From NCBI RefSeq assembly GCF_000163295.1, contig NZ_GG700527.1, positions 791,867-855,866 on the forward strand: 64,000 bases of DNA, given 5' to 3'. Below, in pieces: positions 1-8,041 of this stretch. The first letter of the stretch is position 1; each line of letters starts with the position of its first letter. The position numbers and the translations under genes were made by a program. The notes under the pieces were generated by a model. The model did not search any database. It was not told the origin of the DNA and saw nothing but the letters and a program-made list of their open reading frames with translations. The DNA comes from Anaerococcus vaginalis ATCC 51170. Lineage in GTDB: Bacteria > Bacillota > Clostridia > Tissierellales > Peptoniphilaceae.

Positions 1-1230
1 GTTGCCTTCAGAAGAGAAAAATATGAACCTACAGGAGGCCCTGCAGGTGGAGATGGAGGAGATGGAGCAAGCATTTATATAAAAGCTACAAATTCCCTTT
101 CAACCCTTGAAGAATATAGATATAAAACAAAATATAAAGCAACAAATGGCGAAGACGGTATGGGTAAAAAAAGATTTGGAAAAAAAGGAGAAGATCTTTA
201 TTTATATGTACCAGTTGGAACAATTGTTAGAGAAAGTACAAGCGGAAAAATTATAAAAGATTTGAAAAAAAATGGAGAAGAATTTCTAATAGCAAAAGGT
301 GGCAAAGGTGGAAAAGGAAATGTTCATTACAAATCTTCCACAAGGCAAGCTCCACGTTTCGCTCAAAAAGGAAAAGAAGGTCAAAAAATAATTATAAGCC
401 TTGAGCTTAAAATTCTGGCTGATGTTGGTTTGGTTGGACTTCCAAATGTAGGAAAATCAACCTTGATTTCTGTAATTTCTAAAGCAAAACCAAAAATTGC
501 AAATTACCATTTTACAACTCTTGATCCAAATCTAGGAGTAGTTAAAATTGATAAAGAAAGATCTTTTATAGTCGCTGATATTCCAGGACTAATAGAAGGG
601 GCCAATGAAGGTTTAGGTCTTGGTCATGATTTTCTAAAACATGTTCAAAGATGTAAAATTCTTGTTCATTTAGTAGATATTTCAGGTTTTGAAGGACGTG
701 ATCCTATTGAAGATTTTGAGCTTATAAATAATGAATTAAAATTATTTGATGAAAATCTTTATAACAAATATCAAATAGTTGCTCTTAATAAATCAGACTT
801 AGATTTTAATGGAAATTATAAAAAGTTTGAAGAAAAATACTCAGATAAATATAAAATTTTTAAAATTTCAGCTGCTACGACAAATGGAATAAAAGATTTG
901 ATTGATGAAGTTTCAAGAGTTTTATATAATTTTGAAGATGAACAATACGATCTTGATGAAAAAGTTGATGAAGCTTATCTTGAAGAATTTTATGATAAGT
1001 CAATTGCAAGTGATGAATTAAACTTTGAAATAGAAGATGGGATTTATGTTTGCAATGGATATAGAATCGATAAGCTTTTGGAAAAAGTTAATTTAGATGA
1101 TTATGATAGTCGTATGTATTTTGAAAAAAATCTGAGAGAAATGGGCGTTTTTGAAAAGTTTGTAGAAATGGGAATCCAAGAAGGAGATTCTGTTGCTATA
1201 GGAGATATAGTTTTTGATTATTATGAATAG
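1..1230 (+). CDS. obgE: GTPase Obg (5' end outside window)
   Basis: Ribosome-associated GTPase of the Obg family, acting in late 50S assembly and stringent-response signalling. The frame is open from base 1, so roughly the first 20-30 residues are missing; 409 residues are visible. The Gly-rich Obg fold comes first, then the G domain with P-loop GLPNVGKSTL, switch motif DIPGLIEGA and NKSD specificity motif, then a C-terminal OCT-type domain. An internal ATG at 160 lies inside the Obg fold and is not the start. The gene is followed 8 nt later by yhbY, an order common in Bacillota. Identity is secure; only the N-terminus is unseen. Confidence 0.97.
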   Translation, partial: VAFRREKYEPTGGPAGGDGGDGASIYIKATNSLSTLEEYRYKTKYKATNGEDGMGKKRFGKKGEDLYLYVPVGTIVRESTSGKIIKDLKKNGEEFLIAKGGKGGKGNVHYKSSTRQAPRFAQKGKEGQKIIISLELKILADVGLVGLPNVGKSTLISVISKAKPKIANYHFTTLDPNLGVVKIDKERSFIVADIPGLIEGANEGLGLGHDFLKHVQRCKILVHLVDISGFEGRDPIEDFELINNELKLFDENLYNKYQIVALNKSDLDFNGNYKKFEEKYSDKYKIFKISAATTNGIKDLIDEVSRVLYNFEDEQYDLDEKVDEAYLEEFYDKSIASDELNFEIEDGIYVCNGYRIDKLLEKVNLDDYDSRMYFEKNLREMGVFEKFVEMGIQEGDSVAIGDIVFDYYE

Positions 1231-1238
1231 GAGATAAA

Positions 1239-1526
1239 ATGATTTCAGGAAAACAAAGATCATATTTAAAATCTTTAGCTCATGATTTAAAGCCAATAGT
1301 TAATATTGGAAAAAATTCATTAACTGATGAAGTAATCACATCAATTGATGAGGCTTTAGAAAAAAGAGAGCTTATAAAAATAAAAATACTAAATAATAAC
1401 TTAGACGATAACGATGAAATTGTTGATGAAGTTATTGAAAAATTAAATTGTGAATTTGTTTCTCATTTAGGTAATATTTTTACCATATATAGAGAAAGCA
1501 AGAAAAATAAAAAGATAGATTTATAA
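1239..1526 (+). CDS. yhbY: YhbY-type CRM-domain RNA-binding protein
   Basis: This 95-residue protein is a single CRM domain. It begins with the characteristic lysine-rich segment and a loop containing IVNIGKNSLT, which resembles the GxxG-type RNA-contact loop of the family. Family members associate with pre-50S particles and are thought to help ribosome assembly. A GGAG lies just upstream of the ATG. The stop codon overlaps the nadD start (TAATG), which suggests translational coupling. Its position between obgE and nadD is conserved in many low-GC Gram-positives. The assignment rests on length, motif and synteny. Confidence 0.92.
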   Translation: MISGKQRSYLKSLAHDLKPIVNIGKNSLTDEVITSIDEALEKRELIKIKILNNNLDDNDEIVDEVIEKLNCEFVSHLGNIFTIYRESKKNKKIDL

Positions 1527-2119
1527 TGAAAATTGGTCTATTTGGTGGTACATTTGACCCAATTCATATTGGGCATATGATATTGATGGAAAATGTGATT
1601 AATAATTTGGATTTGGATAAAATATATGTTCTTCCAAATTCAAATCCACCACACAAATTAGAAAATAAAAAAACAGCCTTAAATTTAAGGCTAAAAATGG
1701 TAAATGAAGCAATAAAAGACAATCCAAAACTTGAAATTAATGATTATGATTATAGAGATAATGAAATTCACTATACCTTTGATACGATTAATTATTTTAA
1801 AAAATCTTATCCCGATGATGAAATTTTCTTTATAATGGGCGAAGATTCATTTCTTGATATTGAAAAATGGAAAAATTACAAAGAAATATTAAAAGAAAAT
1901 TTGATTATTTTTAAAAGATATAGCAACAAAAATTTTTCTCTTATATCTAAAATAAATCAAGTAAGAAAGTATAATAAAAATATATACCTAATTGATAATA
2001 TAGCTTTAGATATTTCATCAACTTTAATAAGAAATTTAGTAAAAGAAAATAAAAGTATCAGATATTTGGTAAACGATGAAGTTATAAATATTATTAAAGA
2101 GGAGAAATTGTATGTTTGA
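1526..2119 (+). CDS. nadD: nicotinate-nucleotide adenylyltransferase
   Basis: NadD transfers AMP from ATP to nicotinate mononucleotide, giving deamido-NAD in the cytosolic NAD pathway. The 197-residue protein starts with GGTFDPIHIGH, the nucleotidyltransferase signature with the HxGH motif, and ends with an ISSTLIR motif typical of the superfamily. Length matches the family. It overlaps yhbY by one base and yqeK by 8 bases, so the cluster is probably one transcript with coupled translation. The nadD-yqeK-rsfS order is widely conserved. Confidence 0.95.
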   Translation: MKIGLFGGTFDPIHIGHMILMENVINNLDLDKIYVLPNSNPPHKLENKKTALNLRLKMVNEAIKDNPKLEINDYDYRDNEIHYTFDTINYFKKSYPDDEIFFIMGEDSFLDIEKWKNYKEILKENLIIFKRYSNKNFSLISKINQVRKYNKNIYLIDNIALDISSTLIRNLVKENKSIRYLVNDEVINIIKEEKLYV

Positions 2120-2672
2120 TTTTTCTAAATATAAAGATAAGCTTAAAAATGATATTGGAGAAAAAAGATTTAATCATGTAATCAGAGTTAAGGATATGGC
2201 TTTAAAAATCAATAAAAATATAGATATTGAGAAAATAAAAACAGCAGCTTTATTACACGATTGTGCAAAATATAATGAAAAATATTATTTAGATAAGTAT
2301 AAGAAATATTGTGATTTTTCAAATGAAATTATTAGCAATAAAGCAATTTTACATTCATTTTTAGGACCTATTGTTGCTAAATATGAATATGGAGTAGATG
2401 ATGAAGAAATTTTAAATGCAATTAAATATCATACAACTGGAAGAGAAAACATGACTGATTTTGAAAAAATAATATTTCTTGCAGATGCTTGTGAAGAAAA
2501 TAGAAATTATGAAGGTGTAGATAAGTTAAGAGAGTTAGCCTTTAAAAATTTAGATGATGCTGTTTTATTTAGCTTAGATGGAACTATAAAGTCATTGGTT
2601 GATAGGAAGATGGTAATATTTCCTTTGACTATAAAAGCAAGAAATTATTTATTAAGGGAGAAAAATGGGTAA
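2112..2672 (+). CDS. yqeK: YqeK-family HD-domain hydrolase
   Basis: This 186-residue HD-superfamily metal-dependent hydrolase resembles YqeK, whose characterised members cleave diadenosine tetraphosphate symmetrically to ADP. Visible metal-site motifs are NHVIRV, LLHDCAKY (the HD pair), HSFLGP and YHTTG, followed by FLADACEENR. It starts 8 nt inside nadD and its own end overlaps rsfS by 8 nt. The conserved place between nadD and rsfS supports the name. The Ap4A substrate is taken from the family and is not readable from the sequence. Confidence 0.93.
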   Translation: MFDFSKYKDKLKNDIGEKRFNHVIRVKDMALKINKNIDIEKIKTAALLHDCAKYNEKYYLDKYKKYCDFSNEIISNKAILHSFLGPIVAKYEYGVDDEEILNAIKYHTTGRENMTDFEKIIFLADACEENRNYEGVDKLRELAFKNLDDAVLFSLDGTIKSLVDRKMVIFPLTIKARNYLLREKNG

Positions 2673-2976
2673 ATTAGATATTATAGTAAAAACATTAGAA
2701 GATAAACAAGCTTATGATATTAAAGTTATTGATCTTGAAAATAAATCTTCAATAGCAGATTATTTTGTACTTGCTACTGGAAATTCAATTAATCAAAATA
2801 AAGCTTTAATAGAATATATTGAGGAAAATCTTAAAAAAGAAGGATTTGATGTTTTATCTATCGAAGGATTGAGAGAAGGAAAATGGATATTAATGGACTG
2901 TGGAGAAGTGATAGTTCATATATTTTCATCAAATCAAAGAGAATTTTATAATATAGAAGATTTATGGGAGTCATAA
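2665..2976 (+). CDS. rsfS: ribosome silencing factor RsfS
   Basis: RsfS (RsfA/Iojap family) binds ribosomal protein uL14 and blocks joining of the subunits when nutrients are scarce. The 103-residue protein carries the family core ADYFVLATGNS followed by an EGLREGKWILMDCG segment and a terminal FYNIEDLW motif. A GGGAG ribosome-binding site precedes the ATG inside the end of yqeK. It closes the obgE-to-rsfS block; comEA follows after a 24-base gap with no terminator. Confidence 0.95.
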   Translation: MGKLDIIVKTLEDKQAYDIKVIDLENKSSIADYFVLATGNSINQNKALIEYIEENLKKEGFDVLSIEGLREGKWILMDCGEVIVHIFSSNQREFYNIEDLWES

Positions 2977-3000
2977 ATTATCGTTTAATAGAGGTATTTT

Positions 3001-3639
3001 ATGGAAACTGATAAAAAAGATAAGATTATCATTGCTTTGATAATTGGAATTGTTATTGTTATATCTCGAAATTTTGTTTCAAGTAAAAATACTGATGAGC
3101 TTGTATTTGAAAAACATAGCTCATCAATTGAAATGAAATCAAATGAAGATATGAAAAATACTGATGATAATAAACTAAATTCTGAATCTAAAAATTCTAT
3201 TAAAAAAGTACATATTAGTGGTGAAATTAATAAGCCTGGAGTTTATCAAGTAAATGAAGATTATAGATTAGAGGATTTAGTAAATGATGCGGGAGGGCTT
3301 ACTGAAAACGCTGATATTGATAAAATAAATTTGGCATTAAAGCTTGAAGACCAAATGAGAATAATAATTCCAAACATCAATGACAAAAATAATGATGTGG
3401 AAGTTTCTACAAATCAACTTATTAGTCCCGTAGAAAAAATTGACGATAAAAAAGTTAATATTAACAAAGCTGATAAGGCTCAGTTGATGACTTTGCCAAA
3501 TATTGGAGAAAAAAGAGCGCAAGCTATTATCGAATATAGAGAAAAAAATAAATTTAATAAGATTGAAGATATTAAAAATGTATCTGGCATTGGGGATAAG
3601 TATTTTGAAGCGATGAAAGATATGATAGTGATAGATTGA
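3001..3639 (+). CDS. comEA: ComEA-like DNA-binding protein
   Basis: This 212-residue membrane-anchored protein resembles the DNA receptor ComEA of competence machinery. An N-terminal transmembrane helix (about residues 8-24) is followed by a polar linker, a SLBB-type domain (about 70-120, beginning KVHISGEINKPGVYQV) and two helix-hairpin-helix motifs near the C-terminus (INKADKAQLMTLPNIG and FNKIEDIKNVSGIG). The last part would bind double-stranded DNA outside the membrane. No other uptake gene is adjacent; the only related piece in the window is the truncated ComEC-like fragment at 54664-54930. Whether this organism is competent cannot be told from here. Confidence 0.9.
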   Translation: METDKKDKIIIALIIGIVIVISRNFVSSKNTDELVFEKHSSSIEMKSNEDMKNTDDNKLNSESKNSIKKVHISGEINKPGVYQVNEDYRLEDLVNDAGGLTENADIDKINLALKLEDQMRIIIPNINDKNNDVEVSTNQLISPVEKIDDKKVNINKADKAQLMTLPNIGEKRAQAIIEYREKNKFNKIEDIKNVSGIGDKYFEAMKDMIVID

Positions 3640-3648
3640 GGAGTAAAT

Positions 3649-4053
3649 ATGAAATTATCAACTAGAGGTAGGTATGGACTTAGAGCTATACATTATTTAG
3701 CAGAAAATGAAGATAATGGATATATTTCAGTTTCTGATATTTCTAATGCCTTAAAGTTGCCAGAAAATTACTTAGAACAATTAATAAGAATACTCAAAAG
3801 AAATAATTTAGTAATATCAGCAAGAGGTGCTAAGGGAGGTTACAAACTTTCTAGAAATTCAAGTGAAATTACAGTTGGAGATGTTTTGAGAGTATTGGAA
3901 GGCGAAATGACCTCAAGTGAATGCGTAGCTGATAGAAATAACTGTAATAATTCGGAATGTGAAGCTTATTATGTTTTTGCAAAAATTGATGATGCTATCA
4001 ACAAGGCAGTTAATTCAATAACTATAAAAGATATGGTTAATGAAAAACTATAA
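3649..4053 (+). CDS. Rrf2-family transcriptional regulator (IscR-like cysteines)
   Basis: This 134-residue winged-helix regulator of the Rrf2 family starts with the usual MKLSTRGRYGLRA and has the helix-turn-helix at about residues 26-55. Cysteines at 92, 99 and 104 match in number and approximate spacing the three [2Fe-2S] ligands of IscR, so it may sense iron-sulfur status. A CymR-like cysteine-synthesis regulator is the alternative, and cysK-cysE lies on the opposite strand far downstream. It sits 13 nt before alaS, where many clostridia have an Rrf2 gene followed by iscS/iscU; those genes are absent here. The family is certain; ligand and regulon are inferred. Confidence 0.9.
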   Translation: MKLSTRGRYGLRAIHYLAENEDNGYISVSDISNALKLPENYLEQLIRILKRNNLVISARGAKGGYKLSRNSSEITVGDVLRVLEGEMTSSECVADRNNCNNSECEAYYVFAKIDDAINKAVNSITIKDMVNEKL

Positions 4054-4066
4054 ATAGGAGAAAATT

Positions 4067-6679
4067 ATGAGAAAACTAGGAATGAACGAACTTAGAAAAG
4101 AATATTTGAATTTTTTTGGCTCTAAAAAAAATCATACAGTATTAAAATCTTTTTCTTTGATACCAGAAGATGATGAATCATTACTTTTAATCAATGCTGG
4201 TATGGCACCATTAAAAAAATATTTTACTGGCGAAAAGAAAATGAAAAATAACAGAGCTACATCTTCACAAAGATGTATAAGGACTGGAGATATTGAAAGA
4301 GTTGGAATAACTGAAAGGCATGGAACTTTTTTCGAAATGCTTGGTAATTTTTCTTTTGGAGATTATTTTAAGAGAGAAGCTATACATTGGGCATACGAAT
4401 TTTTAACAGTTAATCTTGAAATTGATAAAAATCTTTTGTGGGTTTCAGTTTATGAAAATGATGATGAAGCATTTGATATTTGGCATGATGAAATAGGAAT
4501 TGCCAAAGATAGAATTTTAAGATTTGGAAAAGAAGATAATTTTTGGGAACTAGAAGTAGGTCCATGTGGCCCAGATTCAGAAATTTTTGTTGACAGAGGT
4601 ATAGAAAAAGCTGTTGATGAAAATGATAATAAACCAGGAAATGATGATTCAGATAGGTTTATGGAAGTTTGGAACTTAGTTTTCACTCAATTTAATAAAA
4701 ACGCAAATAAGGAATATATACCATTAGCTCATCCAAATATTGATACAGGAATGGGACTTGAAAGAATGGCGATGGTTCTTCAAAATAAAGACAATATTTT
4801 CGAAGTTGATGTAAACCAAAATATTATCAAAGAAATTGAAGAATTATCAAATAAAAAATACAAGGAAAATAAAAAAGATGATATTTCTATAAGAGTTATT
4901 GCAGATCACGCTAAAGCTATGACTTTTATGGTATCAGACGGTATTCAACCTTCAAATGAAAAAAGAGGGTATGTTTTAAGAAGGCTAATAAGAAGAGCAT
5001 TTAGACATGGAAAACTATTAGGAATTGAAGGAGAATTTTTATCTTCTATTGTTGATTGCGTTATTGATTCTTATAAAGTTGAGTATGATGAGCTTACAAA
5101 CAATAGAGAAAAAATAATTAACATTATAGAAAAAGAAGAAGAAAATTTCCAAAAAACAATTGATAGTGGTCTGGATATTTTAAATTCTTATATTAAAGAA
5201 TTAAAAGAAAATAATAAAGATATACTTAAAGGTAAAGATGCATTTAAGTTGTACGATACTTACGGTTTTCCTTTGGATTTAACAAAAGAAATTCTTGACG
5301 AAAATGATTTAAAAGTTGATACAAAAGAATTTGATGAATATATGGAAAATCAAAGAAATCTTGCAAGAAATGCAAGAAAATCTGATGCAGGTTGGTCTCT
5401 TGAATCGATAAATGTAGATGAATTTAAACAAACAGATTTTGTAGGTTATGAAAATTTTGAAATAAATTCAAACATTATTGGTTTATTTGATAGTAAAGAA
5501 AAAGTAAACTTTATAAAAAAAGGTCATAAGGGTATAATTGTAAGTGATAAGACTTCTTTTTATGCAGAAGGTGGCGGACAAGTAGCTGATACAGGATTTA
5601 TTATCACAGATGATGCAAAAGCAAGAGTTTATAATGTACAAAAGAAAAAAGATGTTATACTTCATTATGTTGAAGTTGAAGAAGGTAAGTTAGAATCTTG
5701 TAATGCATTATTTAAAGTTAATAAACAAAGAAGATTAGATATAACAAGAAACCACACTGCAACACATTTACTAGATCAAGCTTTGAGAAATTTATTAAGT
5801 GACGAAGTTAAACAAGCTGGATCATTAGTAGATGAATATAAATTAAGATTTGATTTTACTTATCCAAATGCTTTAACTAAGGATGAAATCAAGAAAATAG
5901 AAGATGAAGTAAATGAAAAAATTAGAGAACAATTGCCTGTAAAAAAAGAAATTATGTCTTATAAAGAATCAGAAAAACTTGGAGCTATAGGTTTATTTGA
6001 AGATAAATATAAAGATATGGTTAGAGTTGTTTCAGTTTCTGATTATTCAAAAGAATTATGTGGTGGATGTCATGTAAATAATTCATCTGAGATTTTAATG
6101 TTTAAAATAATTCAAGAATCATCTGCAGCTTCAGGCATAAGAAGAATTGAAGCTATAACAGGAAAAAAAGTTTATGAATATTTAAATAATAATATAGAAT
6201 TAATTAACTCAATTTCTGATGAATTAAAAACAAACCCTAAAAATATATTGTCAAGAGCTAAATCTTTAAATGAAGAAATAAAACAGCTCAAAGATGACAT
6301 TCAAAAGCTAAAAGAATTCAACGAAAAAGATATTTATAAAGATATGGAAAGTGAAGTTAAGGATATTAATGGTATAAATCTTTTAGTTCACAAATTTGAT
6401 AATGAAGATCTTGATACATTGAGAAATTTTGAAAACAGAATAAAAGATAAATACAAAGATTTAATAATTGTATTTGCTACTGTAAAAGATAATAAAATAA
6501 TCTTTACAGCATCTGTTTCTGATTCATTAACAGATAAATACAATGCAGGAAAAATTGTCAAAGAAGTTAGTAAAATAACAGGTGGAAACGGTGGAGGAAA
6601 GAAAAATTTCGCTCAAGCTGGAGGTAAAGATATTTCTAAACTAGATGAAGCTTTAGAAAAAGTTTATGATTTAATATAA
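4067..6679 (+). CDS. alaS: alanyl-tRNA synthetase
   Basis: The 870-residue class II synthetase charges tRNA-Ala. The N-terminal catalytic domain includes RCIRTGDIERVG and the DTGMGLERMAMV segment. The editing domain carries the zinc ligands in HTATHLLDQAL and ELCGGCH, and the C-terminal DHHA1 domain has the Gly-rich GGNGGGKKNFAQAGG. Length is typical. The start follows AGGAG. Only 13 bases separate it from the Rrf2 gene, so there is no room for a T-box leader. ireB follows after 9 bases. Confidence 0.98.
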   Translation: MRKLGMNELRKEYLNFFGSKKNHTVLKSFSLIPEDDESLLLINAGMAPLKKYFTGEKKMKNNRATSSQRCIRTGDIERVGITERHGTFFEMLGNFSFGDYFKREAIHWAYEFLTVNLEIDKNLLWVSVYENDDEAFDIWHDEIGIAKDRILRFGKEDNFWELEVGPCGPDSEIFVDRGIEKAVDENDNKPGNDDSDRFMEVWNLVFTQFNKNANKEYIPLAHPNIDTGMGLERMAMVLQNKDNIFEVDVNQNIIKEIEELSNKKYKENKKDDISIRVIADHAKAMTFMVSDGIQPSNEKRGYVLRRLIRRAFRHGKLLGIEGEFLSSIVDCVIDSYKVEYDELTNNREKIINIIEKEEENFQKTIDSGLDILNSYIKELKENNKDILKGKDAFKLYDTYGFPLDLTKEILDENDLKVDTKEFDEYMENQRNLARNARKSDAGWSLESINVDEFKQTDFVGYENFEINSNIIGLFDSKEKVNFIKKGHKGIIVSDKTSFYAEGGGQVADTGFIITDDAKARVYNVQKKKDVILHYVEVEEGKLESCNALFKVNKQRRLDITRNHTATHLLDQALRNLLSDEVKQAGSLVDEYKLRFDFTYPNALTKDEIKKIEDEVNEKIREQLPVKKEIMSYKESEKLGAIGLFEDKYKDMVRVVSVSDYSKELCGGCHVNNSSEILMFKIIQESSAASGIRRIEAITGKKVYEYLNNNIELINSISDELKTNPKNILSRAKSLNEEIKQLKDDIQKLKEFNEKDIYKDMESEVKDINGINLLVHKFDNEDLDTLRNFENRIKDKYKDLIIVFATVKDNKIIFTASVSDSLTDKYNAGKIVKEVSKITGGNGGGKKNFAQAGGKDISKLDEALEKVYDLI

Positions 6680-6688
6680 GGAGAAATT

Positions 6689-6946
6689 ATGTCAGACAAA
6701 AACTTCAATGAAACTATGCGTTTCGATCCACAAGATGAGAAAAAAGTTGATATAAGAGAAATTATTACAGAAGTTTATAATGCTTTAGAAGAAAAAGGAT
6801 ATAAACCAACTAACCAAATTATTGGATATTTAATTAGTGGAGATCCTACTTATATTACAGGACACAAAAATGCTAGAAAATTGATAAGACAAGTTGATAG
6901 AGATACTATTCTAGAAGAAATATTAAAATATTATATTAATGAGTAG
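6689..6946 (+). CDS. ireB: IreB-family (DUF965) regulatory phosphoprotein
   Basis: This 85-residue protein belongs to the IreB/DUF965 family. In Enterococcus the homologue is a substrate of the PASTA kinase IreK and influences cephalosporin tolerance. The N-terminal FNETMRFDPQ includes the threonine region phosphorylated in that homologue. Position between alaS and ruvX is the classical one (B. subtilis alaS-yrzL-yrrK). An AAGGAG ribosome-binding site precedes the ATG. The kinase is not in this window, so phosphorylation here is inference. Confidence 0.93.
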   Translation: MSDKNFNETMRFDPQDEKKVDIREIITEVYNALEEKGYKPTNQIIGYLISGDPTYITGHKNARKLIRQVDRDTILEEILKYYINE

Positions 6947-7358
6947 AATTATGGGATTAGACTTGGGTGATAAAACAATCGGAGTCGCATTAAGCGATCC
7001 GTTTTTTATCACTGCCCAAGCCTATATTACAATTAAAAGAAAAAAAGCAAGTTTAGATATTGAAAAATTAATTGAAATAATTAATGAAAAAGAAGTAAAT
7101 TTAATAATTATTGGACTTCCAAAAAATATGAATAACACCTTAGGACCTCAAGCCATGAAGGTGATTTCTTTTGTCGATTTATTAAAAAAATCCACTGATA
7201 TTGAAATTAAATATCAGGATGAAAGAATGACTACTATACAATCAGATCAGGTCTTGATGGATATGAATGTTAATCTTAAAGATAGAAAAAAATATGTAGA
7301 TAAAATTGCTGCCTCTTTTATTTTACAGACCTATTTGGATGGGAGAAATAATGGATAA
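6939..7358 (+). CDS. ruvX: Holliday junction resolvase-like protein RuvX/YqgF
   Basis: This 139-residue RNase H-fold nuclease of the YqgF/RuvX family acts in maturation of the 16S rRNA 5' end. The N-terminal MGLDLGDKTIGVALSDP contains the first catalytic aspartate, IIIGLPKNMN is the second strand, and YQDERMTT and VDKIAASFIL supply the remaining acidic positions. It overlaps ireB by 8 nt and the downstream DUF1292 gene by 8 nt. The alternative role as a true Holliday junction resolvase is the older name only. Confidence 0.94.
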   Translation: MSRIMGLDLGDKTIGVALSDPFFITAQAYITIKRKKASLDIEKLIEIINEKEVNLIIIGLPKNMNNTLGPQAMKVISFVDLLKKSTDIEIKYQDERMTTIQSDQVLMDMNVNLKDRKKYVDKIAASFILQTYLDGRNNG

Positions 7359-7593
7359 GATAATTTTAACAGATGAAAATAATAACGAAGTCGAATTTAA
7401 TTTGATAGATACATTCGGAGTAGACGATAAAGATTATGCTGTTTTAGAGCCAATAGATGAAGATTTTATATTGATTTTTGAAATGATGAAAAGTAAAGAT
7501 TCTGTTAGCTTTAAGGCAATCGATAATAATAAAGAATTAGACGAAATTGTAAAAATATATGAAGAAATGAAAGAAGATGAAAATGAACATTGA
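7351..7593 (+). CDS. DUF1292 family protein
   Basis: This 80-residue acidic protein has the DUF1292 pattern: an N-terminal strand such as IILTDENNNEVEF followed by YAVLEPIDED. The function of the family is unknown. The ATG at 7351 is preferred over an in-frame upstream codon at 7306 because GGGAGAAATA precedes it and the upstream extension would lie inside ruvX. The alaS-ireB-ruvX-DUF1292 order matches the B. subtilis yrz/yrr cluster. Its end overlaps the Fur-family gene by 17 nt. Confidence 0.88.
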   Translation: MDKIILTDENNNEVEFNLIDTFGVDDKDYAVLEPIDEDFILIFEMMKSKDSVSFKAIDNNKELDEIVKIYEEMKEDENEH

Positions 7594-8041
7594 ACAGTTA
7601 AAAAAAGTATTTGAAAAAAATGGTCATAAATTTACAAAACAAAGACAAATAATTTTCAATGCTCTTAAAAATTCTAATTCAAAACATTTGACACCAGAAG
7701 AGTTGTTTTCTATAGTACATGAAGATAATAAACAAGTTGGTATAGCAACTGTTTATAGAACTCTTAATATTTTTGAAGATTTGGGAATTGTTAATAAGCA
7801 AGAATTTACAGATTCTGTGAATACTTATGAGCTTATTAGTCAAAAAGATGCACACCATGACCATTTAATTTGTACTAATTGTGGAAAAATTGTTGAAGAA
7901 AAAATTTTAGATAATGAAAAATTAGCAAAAAGTTTAAAAGATAAATATAACTTTGAATTGGATTATTATTCTTTAAGAATATATGGTATTTGCTCCGAAT
8001 GTGAAGATAATTTAAGGAGTAAAAATGAGAATGCAAAATAA
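7577..8041 (+). CDS. Fur-family metalloregulator
   Basis: This 154-residue member of the Fur superfamily has an N-terminal winged helix with the recognition region GIATVYRTLNIFEDLGIV and a C-terminal dimerisation and metal domain. The metal domain contains AHHDHLICTNCGK and a second CxxC (CSEC), the usual structural zinc site. Sequence alone does not separate Fur (iron), PerR (peroxide) and Zur (zinc). A second possible start lies two codons downstream at 7583. It overlaps DUF1292 upstream and RNase J downstream (17 nt), so all three are probably cotranscribed. Confidence 0.92.
   Translation: MKMNIEQLKKVFEKNGHKFTKQRQIIFNALKNSNSKHLTPEELFSIVHEDNKQVGIATVYRTLNIFEDLGIVNKQEFTDSVNTYELISQKDAHHDHLICTNCGKIVEEKILDNEKLAKSLKDKYNFELDYYSLRIYGICSECEDNLRSKNENAK

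Noticed and set aside
4040-4066. Possible T-box leader for alaS
   Set aside because: Only 13 bases separate alaS from the preceding gene, so there is no space for one.
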